From: Gammaproteobacteria bacterium UBA7310
Lineage (GTDB): Bacteria > Pseudomonadota > Gammaproteobacteria > Pseudomonadales > Ketobacteraceae
Direction: 5' to 3'
Assembly: GCA_002471665.1 (NCBI GenBank)
Contig: DKQK01000049.1
Location: 1 to 19,101, forward strand
DNA length: 19,101 bases
Position numbers and translations under genes: made by a program. This document shows, one piece after another, positions 8,044-14,706 of this stretch (position 1 is its first letter; each line of letters begins with the position of its first letter). Under the pieces are notes generated by a model. It ran no database searches and was not told the DNA's origin. It saw only the letters and a program-made list of their open reading frames with translations.

Positions 8044-9099
8044 TTACAGTTTGCCGTCGGCCGCCATCTTCATGTAAGAGGGATCAAAGCGCAGTTTGAT
8101 GTTGCTGTCACTGCCGAAAACGCCGGAGGGGGTTTCGATGCCGATAAAACCGGCATCAGGTGCACCTTCTCCCAACAGGCCGTGTTTGAAAGAAAACTCG
8201 GCCACATATTTCATGGTGGTTTTCAATTGCGCGCTGTTGGTAAAGGTGACGGCTTCGGCGGGGGTGTAAAACATTTTGGTGGAGGCCAGCTGAGCCTCGT
8301 AACCGGCAAGATCGGTGCCGGATGCTTTGCCCATGAATTCACGGGCGGCTTTGCCGGCGGCGCTGTCGGCACTCATGGTGCTCATGATTTCATACCAGGC
8401 ACCGACCAGTGCCTTGCCAAAATCGGGGTTGGCCTTGAGGGTCTCGGTGTTGACCACCAACAGGTCAATGATCTCACCGGGAATTTTACCGGAGTCGAAA
8501 ACCTTGGTGCTGTTGGGCATGGCTTCGATTTCGCTTAGCAGCGGGTTCCAGGTCACCACCGCAGTAACATCGTCAGTGGTGTAGGCTGCCACCATATCGG
8601 CATCGGAGGTGTTGATGACCTTCACATCTTTTTCTGTCATACCAACGGATTCCAGGCCACGGGCCAGCAGGTAGTGAGATACACTCAATTCCACCAGATT
8701 GACGGTTTGGCCCTTGATGTCTTTGAGGTCTTTTTTACCTTTGAGCACCACGCCATCATTGCCGTTGGAGAAATCACCGACGATCAGAGCAGTGGAATCC
8801 ACGCCACCGGCGGCGGGAATGGTCAGCGCGTCCATGTTGGTCATGCTGCAGCCGTCGTATTGGCCTGCCGTGTATTGGTTGATGGATTCAACGTAATCGT
8901 TGATCTGTACCACTTCGATATCGATGTCGTATTTGTCGGCCCATTTTTTTACGATGCCTTTTTGCGCGCCGTAATCCCAGGGCATCCATCCAACGTAGAT
9001 GGACCAGCAAATTTTAAAAGAGTCTTTAGCGTTGGCGAGGGGAGCAAAGCTCAACAGAGCGGTGAGAAGACAGAGAACAGTGGTGATGCGCTTGGTCAT
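8044..9099 (-). CDS. Periplasmic substrate-binding protein (NMT1/SsuA-like), candidate guanidine binder
   Basis: A 351-aa periplasmic protein with a signal peptide (residues 1-24, cleavage after LANA). It delivers ligand to the permease/ATPase pair encoded next. The mature start KDSFKICWSIYVGWMPWDYG and the later YDGCSMTNMDAL and VTWNPLLSEIEAMP match the family annotated as 'putative urea ABC transporter substrate-binding protein' (urea-carboxylase-linked NMT1/SsuA-like). As the first gene after a guanidine-I riboswitch, in an operon with the whole guanidine-to-ammonium route, it probably binds guanidine; the urea label is inherited from the old carboxylase name. The ATG at 9099 has AGGAGG 6 nt upstream. 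It is separated from the permease gene by a hairpin-containing spacer. Confidence 0.92.
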   Translation of the reverse strand: MTKRITTVLCLLTALLSFAPLANAKDSFKICWSIYVGWMPWDYGAQKGIVKKWADKYDIDIEVVQINDYVESINQYTAGQYDGCSMTNMDALTIPAAGGVDSTALIVGDFSNGNDGVVLKGKKDLKDIKGQTVNLVELSVSHYLLARGLESVGMTEKDVKVINTSDADMVAAYTTDDVTAVVTWNPLLSEIEAMPNSTKVFDSGKIPGEIIDLLVVNTETLKANPDFGKALVGAWYEIMSTMSADSAAGKAAREFMGKASGTDLAGYEAQLASTKMFYTPAEAVTFTNSAQLKTTMKYVAEFSFKHGLLGEGAPDAGFIGIETPSGVFGSDSNIKLRFDPSYMKMAADGKL

Positions 9100-9105
9100 G
9101 GTTAA

Positions 9106-9123
9106 CCTCCTGAAGGTTACACG
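9106..9123 (-). promoter_or_regulatory. Ribosome binding site and adjoining riboswitch-complementary segment
   Basis: The Shine-Dalgarno AGGAGG lies at 9106-9111, 6 nt before the binding-protein ATG. Directly upstream, 9114-9123 reads CGTGTAACCT on the minus strand and is perfectly complementary to AGGTTACACG (9186-9195) inside the conserved 3' part of the riboswitch. The same upstream segment can also pair locally with AGGTT overlapping the Shine-Dalgarno (AACCT-TCAGG-AGGTT). These competing pairings look like a translation-level expression platform. Confidence 0.55.
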
Positions 9124-9159
9124 TTTTTAATACAGAGGAGTCAATGGCATCGTGGCCAT

Positions 9160-9300
9160 GCTTGCCTCCCGGGCTTTTGTCCCGCCGTGTAACCTCTCCG
9201 CCGCCTGATGTTGCTGCTACGACAGTCTGAGGTCGACAGCTCTCGGACCAGTCACCAAATCATCAGTGCCCTGAAAATTTGATCGGAACCCTAGCTGTCC
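9160..9300 (-). ncRNA. Guanidine-I (ykkC) riboswitch
   Basis: Cis-acting aptamer that binds guanidinium and turns on guanidine detoxification or degradation genes. All the hallmark blocks of the ykkC consensus are present on the minus strand: CTAGGGTTCCG (9294-9284), TGGTCCGAGAG (9250-9240), ACACGGCGGGACAAAAGCCC (9190-9171) and then GGGAGG. A closing helix is visible: GACAGCT (9299-9293) pairs perfectly with AGCTGTC (9241-9235). The element starts about 10 nt after the predicted transcription start. It ends about 60 nt before the binding-protein ATG. No terminator with a T-run follows, so control probably acts on translation or by a non-intrinsic mechanism. The match to the consensus is by recall of the family, not a covariance search. 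Confidence 0.93.
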
Positions 9301-9316
9301 ATTGTTAGTGCGCCAG

Positions 9317-9345
9317 ATTGTAGTCAGAGCCAACAGCAAGATCAA
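9317..9345 (-). promoter_or_regulatory. Sigma-70-like promoter of the guanidine operon
   Basis: On the minus strand, TTGATC (9345-9340) and TACAAT (9322-9317) are separated by exactly 17 bp and match the -35 and -10 consensus at 4 and 5 of 6 positions. The start point would fall near 9310, just before the first riboswitch base, which supports the call. Confidence 0.65.
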
Positions 9346-9543
9346 GATGCCATTGATTCCTCTGATGTGGTCAACGATTATTTAGCAAGGGCTATGCCAC
9401 GGGAGTTACGGGCAAAAAATGCCCTTAAACCGTTGTTTTATTGAACGATCGGTAATTGGCTCGCGCCCCATTGGTGCGGTGCAGGGGGTAATGTTTTCTT
9501 TTAGTGCGTAAACTGGGTGGTGCAATAGGCTTGGTTAACACAG
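9346..9543. other. Intergenic region between the guanidine operon and the divergent membrane-protein gene
   Basis: About 200 bp with no convincing ORF. It contains a small inverted repeat, GGGCA-AAAAA-TGCCC (9410-9424), of unclear meaning. I found no well-spaced -35/-10 pair for the plus-strand gene; its promoter must be weak, or use another sigma factor or an activator. Confidence 0.5.
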
Positions 9544-9552
9544 GTGCAAACG

Positions 9553-10272
9553 ATGTTATCTCATACTGATGCGCGCCCTGGTGCAGGCGTGGCACTGGCG
9601 TGGCTGGCCTGGGGGGCCGCGTTGTTGCCCTTCCTCACCACCCACATCAGCTTTCTGCTGGCGGCGGGTTTCGAGCAAGTGCCCTGGTGTGTTCCCTATT
9701 GGGACAGCTGTACTTCGATCAGCGCCACCGGCCGTGGGCAGCCGGCCAAATACGTGTTCAAACTGGGCATGATTCCGGCTGCGTTATTGACCGGCACCCT
9801 GTGGTGGGCATTGCAGCGTTGGTGCCGTCAGTTGGGAGTCGCAACCGGCAGGGCAATGCCGGTGGTTGGCGGTGTTGCAGCGCTGAGTCTGGTGCTTTAC
9901 ACCTTGGCCTTGGGGGAAGTGGGGGATGGCTTTCGGCTGTTGCGACGCATTGGCGTTGTCCTGGCGTTTGCGTTCACTTTTATTGCCCAGGTGATGTTTA
10001 CCCGTTGTGTCCGGGAGCTTGCCCGGCGTGATGGTGATGCCCGCTGGCACAGGTTTTACGGCTGGATGATGCGTTTACTGGGCCTGTTGTTGGTGGTGGG
10101 TGTGGTGAGTGTGGTTCTGGATGCGCTTTTGGCCGACGGTTACGACACCATGGAAGATGCCTTTGAATGGTGGATGGCGCTGTTGCTGAATGCGTATTTT
10201 GTGTTGGTGGCGTTGTTGGTGCAACGGGCGCGGGTCTATCTTGATGTGGTATCGGCGGGTGGCCCGCGATAG
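9553..10272 (+). CDS. Six-helix membrane protein resembling Frag1/DRAM/Sfk1 family
   Basis: A hydrophobic protein of 239 aa from the ATG at 9553. A GTG at 9544 would add three residues; a weak CAGG lies about 8 nt before the ATG, so I chose the ATG. About six predicted membrane helices are spread along the chain. After the first helix, a short loop with VPYWDSCTSISATGRGQPAK resembles the P-x-I-S-x-T-G pattern of the Frag1/DRAM/Sfk1 group, whose bacterial members are uncharacterised. It is the only supported plus-strand gene in the window and is divergent from the guanidine operon. Its last 37 bp overlap the end of the convergent lysozyme-like gene. No functional link to guanidine is evident. 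Existence of the gene is likely; the family call is tentative. Confidence 0.7.
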   Translation: MLSHTDARPGAGVALAWLAWGAALLPFLTTHISFLLAAGFEQVPWCVPYWDSCTSISATGRGQPAKYVFKLGMIPAALLTGTLWWALQRWCRQLGVATGRAMPVVGGVAALSLVLYTLALGEVGDGFRLLRRIGVVLAFAFTFIAQVMFTRCVRELARRDGDARWHRFYGWMMRLLGLLLVVGVVSVVLDALLADGYDTMEDAFEWWMALLLNAYFVLVALLVQRARVYLDVVSAGGPR

Positions 10273-11060
10273 CTATCAATGCGCTTTAACCAGCCCGGCA
10301 ACCAGACCTCCTGTTCAATCGACCTGCCGGATAACCGGGCCCGCTGGGTTAGCACTGCCGCGGCGGCATCGGCAAAACGCTCGTGGGCGGAGTGCGCATT
10401 GCCGCCGTTCATGCGGATCAGCACCTGCTTTAGCCCCCAGCCCTTACCGGCATAGGCCTCGCTGGGGTTTAGCCCCTCACCCTTGAAATTGACATAATCA
10501 ATCAGGCTGTACCAGCCCAGCCAGCTGTCGCACAGTTGGGTCAGTTTGCGCTGCAGGCCCGGGCGTTCGGCGCTCGGCACCTGTTGCATCAGATCCGGCA
10601 ATGCCTGTTGCAGGCGCTGCAGCAGAAACGCAGTTTGGGCATCGGTATGCCGAGCCAGAAATGCCTGCAGCGCAAGCACGGGTTTGCTGTCGCGTTGTTG
10701 CAGAAACGTGGCACGATCAGGCCAGGGCGCTGTCAGGGGGTTCAGCTGATCCAACCAGCGGGGTAATGTCACCCGCTGTTGATTAAGGTGCTGCACCAGC
10801 AACGGAAAGCTTTCGGTGAAGCGGGGTTCAACACCCTCTGGATACCAGATGAAGTGGCCAATACCCAATGAAGGAAAATCCTCACCGGGGTTCCAGTCCA
10901 CCAGGCACTGGGGCTGTCGATTGCACTCATTGCGATAGATCAGATCACCAATGCGGGTCAGTTCGCCGGGGGAAGGGGGGATTGCACAGGGGTGGTCAGC
11001 GCCGCTGGCGTTACCGCACAGCAGCAGGAGCGCGGCAATGAAAACAGTCGGTCTGGGCAC
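10236..11060 (-). CDS. Secreted protein with T4-lysozyme-like motif, function unknown
   Basis: A 274-aa protein with a signal peptide (about 1-21, ending NASGA), so periplasmic or exported. I do not recognise a named family, but the N-terminal part looks lysozyme-like. RNEC supplies Glu45; DWNPGED (55-61) and SLGIGHFIWYP (64-74) follow, the latter close to the TIGIGH motif (residues 26-31) of T4-type GH24 lysozymes, where the catalytic Glu is 20 residues before His; here the gap is 24. A conserved-looking C-terminal segment includes YVNFKGEG, GWGLKQVL and WLKRIDSYR. A peptidoglycan-cleaving role is my inference. It lies 17 bp after the DUF2059-like gene in a three-gene operon, and its 3' end overlaps the convergent membrane-protein gene. 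Confidence 0.85.
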   Translation of the reverse strand: MPRPTVFIAALLLLCGNASGADHPCAIPPSPGELTRIGDLIYRNECNRQPQCLVDWNPGEDFPSLGIGHFIWYPEGVEPRFTESFPLLVQHLNQQRVTLPRWLDQLNPLTAPWPDRATFLQQRDSKPVLALQAFLARHTDAQTAFLLQRLQQALPDLMQQVPSAERPGLQRKLTQLCDSWLGWYSLIDYVNFKGEGLNPSEAYAGKGWGLKQVLIRMNGGNAHSAHERFADAAAAVLTQRARLSGRSIEQEVWLPGWLKRIDSYRGPPADTTSR

Positions 11061-11077
11061 TGCCGTGGCCGGGCTGA

Positions 11078-11902
11078 TTACTGTGCTGTAGCCGCGCTGG
11101 CATTGCGCGCTTTCATCGCCTCCGGTACCCGCTTGGCAACGGTTTGCACGGTGTAATCCAGTGAGGCGCGCAGGGCGGTGAACAATTTCTTGCCGGAGGG
11201 GCTGTCGGCAAATTGCAGAAACTCTTCAATGGTTTCGTCACTGACGGTTTCCAGTGCCACTGTCTGTTGCAGCAGCAATTGCTCGGCGATCCTGTCCTGC
11301 ATGGTGGTTTTAGTGGCATCAAAACTGGCGTGCACCTGCTGAAAGCTTTGTGTCTGGTTGGGAGCGATCATGGTGCCCAGGCCGGTCATAAAGGCAGCCT
11401 GCAGATTTACCATCATATCCAGGGCAATGTCGTTGGCGCGGGTGGATCTTGCCATGTGCTGGAGCAACTCAAGCCGTTGCGGTGGTACGTCGGCCTGTTG
11501 GGAGGCCAGCACTTCGCCCATTTTTTTCAGGGTCTCGGGTTTGGTGGCGTGCTGCTGCGCACCGATCAGGGCGCGGGCATTGTCACTGCGGTACCACTGC
11601 ATGGCGTCCAACAGGGTGGGGACATCCAGGCGTTTCATTAAATCCTTGGCCAGGATGTCCAGCATTTCCTCAGGCTGGAACACCGAAACCAGTGATTTCA
11701 TCAGTGGGTTGACAAAGGTGCTGGCGGGGTTGTTGGGGCTGTCGGCGGTTTTGTGCAGCGCCTCCGGAATCTGTTGGATGTGTTTATCCAGCCCGGTGGC
11801 GGAAATCAGTTGCTGAACCTGGTTCAGGTCAGGCTTGGCAGGTTGCGCAGCGGCCAGGTGAACGCTCAGCAGCAGCGTGATACAGGTCATAACAAAACGC
11901 AT
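11078..11902 (-). CDS. Secreted DUF2059-like protein
   Basis: A 274-aa mostly helical protein with a signal peptide (1-19, MRFVMTC...HLAAA), so periplasmic. The C-terminal ETVSDETIEEFLQFADSPSG followed by KKLFTALRASL resembles the 'sdeel..fl.Fy.sp.Gk' pattern of DUF2059 proteins, whose function is not established. A second copy of that pattern may be present around residues 85-115 (LDAMQWYRSDNARAL). It lies 9 bp downstream of the DsbA-like gene and 17 bp upstream of the lysozyme-like gene, suggesting one transcript. No catalytic residues can be pointed to. Confidence 0.85.
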   Translation of the reverse strand: MRFVMTCITLLLSVHLAAAQPAKPDLNQVQQLISATGLDKHIQQIPEALHKTADSPNNPASTFVNPLMKSLVSVFQPEEMLDILAKDLMKRLDVPTLLDAMQWYRSDNARALIGAQQHATKPETLKKMGEVLASQQADVPPQRLELLQHMARSTRANDIALDMMVNLQAAFMTGLGTMIAPNQTQSFQQVHASFDATKTTMQDRIAEQLLLQQTVALETVSDETIEEFLQFADSPSGKKLFTALRASLDYTVQTVAKRVPEAMKARNASAATAQ

Positions 11903-11911
11903 AATCGTTCC

Positions 11912-13240
11912 TTAGTTACCGTTTTTGGTGCCGGCCAGCACTTCTTTTTCCAGTGACCAGAGGCGATCCTGTCCCCACAGTACCAGGCTGCCGTATTTAA
12001 AGGCCGGTACGCCCCACAGGCCCAGTTTGCCCAGCTCTTCGTTGTTGCGTTCGGCCTGCTTGCGCCAACGGTCGGTGCCGAGGAAGGTCTCTGCTTCCGA
12101 CCAGTCCAGCTCCGCCCGCTCCACTATTTTCCTTAAATGGCTTTTACGGGTCACGTCCAGGCCTTCCGACCAGATGCCACTCATGACCGACACCACATAC
12201 TCTTTATCCAGCCCCTTTTGTTGGGCGAACTCGAAGAGTGCCATGGCATTGTAGATTCCGTCACCCAGTGGGTCACAAATTTTACCGAAAGGCATGTTGT
12301 ACTTTTCCGCTTCCCGCTTGGCGTCGATAAGAATGTAGCGGCGTTTGGCTTTGGGCAGGGCGATGCCGCGGCTGACCATGGGCAGCACCGGTTTCGGAAT
12401 CACCGGGATTTTGTACAGGTCTGCCAGTTTGAATACCCGATCCGCCGCCAGGTAAGAGTAGGGGCTGCGGAAGGAGAAATAGAAATCCAGGGTTTTGACC
12501 TGCTTGGGGCGGGGGCGCAGGGTATTGTAGCTTTGCAGCACATGCCGATACTGGCGTTGATAGTCGGCCAGATCCCCGGTGACCCGCCGCATGCCCGGTT
12601 TGTTCAGGCGATCCGCCAGGTGCGCCAGTCGGTCCAGGCCCCAGTACCATTCACCGCCGTAGTACAGCATGGCGGAGTTATAGTGGCCACGGGCCTGCAG
12701 CTCGGCGGTGGCCTGGCCCAGCAGAGCGCGGGCCTCACTGTCTTTCAGGCTGCCATAGCGTTTGGCGGCACTCTGGAAGGTGGTGGTGCTGCAGCCCCAC
12801 AACGCGCTGGTCACCTCGGTGACCAGGTGCAGCAGCTTGGGCCGGTTTTGGTGTTTGAGCAAAATGGCAGACGCTTTGAGGGCATCCTCCTGGCTGGGCA
12901 GGCTGGCGTTGTCAGGAAACACCAGATCGTGCAGTTTGGCGAGGCGCTTGGCGTCCTGCAGCGCGTAGTTGGCCTGCAGTGACTGATGTGGGTTGGTTTC
13001 TGCCGGCAACTCCAGCACGAACCGGATTTCCAATTTGACTTTGAAGTCTTCCAGGAAGCGGGGCAGGGCTTGCAGCAACAGCAGTGAATAGGGATCGTTC
13101 ACCCGATGGTAGAAGATAACCGTATTCAGCGACGGCAACAGGCGTCGTTTTACTTCAAACCAGCCCCGTCTCAGGTTACGGACGTTCGGGCTGGTTGCCA
13201 TCTTCGCAAAAAATGGCATGAGCATTCTGCTTAAAGTCAT
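11912..13240 (-). CDS. Two-domain DsbA-family protein, HCCA-isomerase/GST-kappa-like
   Basis: A 442-aa protein containing two thioredoxin-fold DsbA-family modules. The second (about 249-435) starts KTLDFYFSFRSPYSYLAADR. The Ser in SPYSY (259-263) matches the glutathione-activating Ser of 2-hydroxychromene-2-carboxylate isomerase and GST-kappa, and LWGVPAFKYG (160-169 of the module) is the cis-Pro motif. The first module (about 36-240) begins NTVIFYHRVNDPYSLLLLQALP, a diverged version of the same opening. Neither has a CXXC pair, so it is unlikely to be a disulfide oxidoreductase; glutathione-dependent isomerase or transferase chemistry is more likely. No clear signal peptide is seen. It is the first gene of a tight set with the two secreted proteins; no promoter is obvious in the 54 bp before it. 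Confidence 0.85.
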   Translation of the reverse strand: MTLSRMLMPFFAKMATSPNVRNLRRGWFEVKRRLLPSLNTVIFYHRVNDPYSLLLLQALPRFLEDFKVKLEIRFVLELPAETNPHQSLQANYALQDAKRLAKLHDLVFPDNASLPSQEDALKASAILLKHQNRPKLLHLVTEVTSALWGCSTTTFQSAAKRYGSLKDSEARALLGQATAELQARGHYNSAMLYYGGEWYWGLDRLAHLADRLNKPGMRRVTGDLADYQRQYRHVLQSYNTLRPRPKQVKTLDFYFSFRSPYSYLAADRVFKLADLYKIPVIPKPVLPMVSRGIALPKAKRRYILIDAKREAEKYNMPFGKICDPLGDGIYNAMALFEFAQQKGLDKEYVVSVMSGIWSEGLDVTRKSHLRKIVERAELDWSEAETFLGTDRWRKQAERNNEELGKLGLWGVPAFKYGSLVLWGQDRLWSLEKEVLAGTKNGN

Positions 13241-13294
13241 GATGTTTTGACGTGTTCCCCCAGTCCGTATTCTGCGGCACTGTAATGTATAACG

Positions 13295-14641
13295 TTAACG
13301 CTCCGCTGTCAGACGCTTAACAAATACCTTTGAGTTCCGCTGGTAATTGTACAGGGATTGTTTGTGTTGTGGCAGTTCTGATATGGCGGCACTGCTGAAC
13401 CCCCGTTCCATAAACCAGTGTGCGGTTCGGGTGGTGAGGACGAACAGGGTATGCAGGCCGAGCATGGCGGCGCGCTGCTCAATGGCTTTCAATAAGGTTT
13501 CACCCCGGTTGCCCTGGCGGTAATCCGGATGCACCACGACGCAGGCCAGTTCACCGCTGTGTTCTTCCGCAAACGGGTACAGGGCCGCGCAGGCAATGAT
13601 TTTGTCATCCCGCTCAATCAGGGTGAAATGTTCAATTTCGTTTTCCAGTAATTCGCGGGAGCGTCTCACCAGTACGCCCTGCTGTTCCAGGGGCTCGATT
13701 AATTCCAGCAGGCTGGCCACATCATCCACACCGGCCAGGCGCACGTTCTCGTAGGTTTGCTGGGTGAGCAGAGTGCCGGTGCCGTCCAGGGTGAACAGTT
13801 CCTGCAATAAGGCGCCGTCGTTATTGTAGCTGATGATGTGGGCGCGATTGATGCCCTTGGTGACCGCATCGCGGGCACTGATCAAGGTATAGTGGGGTGC
13901 ATGATGGGCGTTGATCAGGCCATTGGCTTCGGTGACGGTGAGTTCCCTCACCAGTTGGCCGTGGTCATCCAGAATCCCTGCCTCGCCATTGAAATAGATG
14001 ATCTTGTCTGCCTTGAGGCTGGTGGCCGCCGCTTCGGCCACCTCTTCCCACAACAGGTTGAAGGCTTCACCGGTGGGGGAATAACCCAGGGGTGACAGCA
14101 GCACCAGATGGCCATCCTGCAGTTGCTGATGGATGGCATCCTGACGCACCCTGCGCACTTCGCCGCTGTGCTGATAGTCGATGCCGTTGTGCACCCCGTA
14201 GGGTTTGGCAACAACGTAGTTGCCACTGGAAACCACGCTGTGATCCGGGCTCAGGTGGGCGGCGGCCATGCATTGCACCAGTTGGCTCTGTACCTGGATG
14301 GCGGTGCGGCCGATGGCTTCCATGACCGCCGGCAGGCTGGCCAGGTCGGTAACGCGACGGTGGTGCTCAATCTGAATGGGGAGCAGGCTGTCCTGCAGGC
14401 GTTGATCAATCTGCGGTCGTGCCCCGTGAACCAACACCACGCGGATGCCCAGGCTGTGCAGCAAGACTACATCCTGAATCAATTGGGGAAAGCGCGGCGC
14501 TGCCACCGCCTCACCGGGAAACGCCACCACAAAGGTTTTGCCACGGTGGGCGTTGATATAGGGCACACTGTTGCGGAACCAGCCTACGTAGGCGCTGGTG
14601 GCGTCGGTACCGGGTGTGTTTCCCGCCTGTTCAGTTTGCAT
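13295..14641 (-). CDS. argA: Amino-acid N-acetyltransferase (N-acetylglutamate synthase)
   Basis: Makes N-acetylglutamate from glutamate and acetyl-CoA, the first committed step of arginine biosynthesis, in the cytoplasm. At 448 aa it has the classical two-domain form. The N-terminal amino-acid-kinase-like domain (about 18-290) opens YVGWFRNSVPYINAHRGKTF and binds arginine for feedback control in the family. The C-terminal GNAT domain (about 300-448) has the acetyl-CoA loop VHPDYRQGNRGE (370-381). The N-terminus extends about 15 residues before the usual YVxWFR start, and the GGAGG upstream is 15 nt away, rather far, so the start is not certain; there is no in-frame start further upstream. 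It follows putA by 61 bp. Confidence 0.96.
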   Translation of the reverse strand: MQTEQAGNTPGTDATSAYVGWFRNSVPYINAHRGKTFVVAFPGEAVAAPRFPQLIQDVVLLHSLGIRVVLVHGARPQIDQRLQDSLLPIQIEHHRRVTDLASLPAVMEAIGRTAIQVQSQLVQCMAAAHLSPDHSVVSSGNYVVAKPYGVHNGIDYQHSGEVRRVRQDAIHQQLQDGHLVLLSPLGYSPTGEAFNLLWEEVAEAAATSLKADKIIYFNGEAGILDDHGQLVRELTVTEANGLINAHHAPHYTLISARDAVTKGINRAHIISYNNDGALLQELFTLDGTGTLLTQQTYENVRLAGVDDVASLLELIEPLEQQGVLVRRSRELLENEIEHFTLIERDDKIIACAALYPFAEEHSGELACVVVHPDYRQGNRGETLLKAIEQRAAMLGLHTLFVLTTRTAHWFMERGFSSAAISELPQHKQSLYNYQRNSKVFVKRLTAER

Positions 14642-14667
14642 GCTGATGCTGCTAAGCCTCCGATTCG

Positions 14668-14706
14668 TCAGGGGTTATCTTATCCTTGCGTCGCCCCTGA
14701 TCTCAA
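14668..14706 (-). promoter_or_regulatory. argA: Possible argA promoter with an internal inverted repeat
   Basis: TTGAGA (14706-14701) and TAAGAT (14682-14677) are 18 bp apart on the minus strand, matching -35 and -10 consensus at 5 and 4 of 6 positions. An inverted repeat, TCAGGGG at 14668-14674 and CCCCTGA at 14694-14700, brackets the -10 box, as an operator might. As an RNA hairpin it would need a 19-nt loop, which is less attractive. It does not resemble the ArgR box. Confidence 0.4.

Noticed and set aside
9124..9170. Intrinsic terminator after the riboswitch
   Set aside because: A hairpin is possible (ATGGC/GCCAT with GGAG/CTCC outside), but no T-run follows on the minus strand, so I do not call a terminator.
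9410..9424. GGGCA-A5-TGCCC inverted repeat in the divergent intergenic region
   Set aside because: Only five pairs and not followed by a T-run in either direction; could be chance.
12137..12982. Plus-strand open frame (281 codons) antisense to the DsbA-like gene
   Set aside because: Shadow of a gene with clear family motifs on the minus strand; composition is shadow-like.
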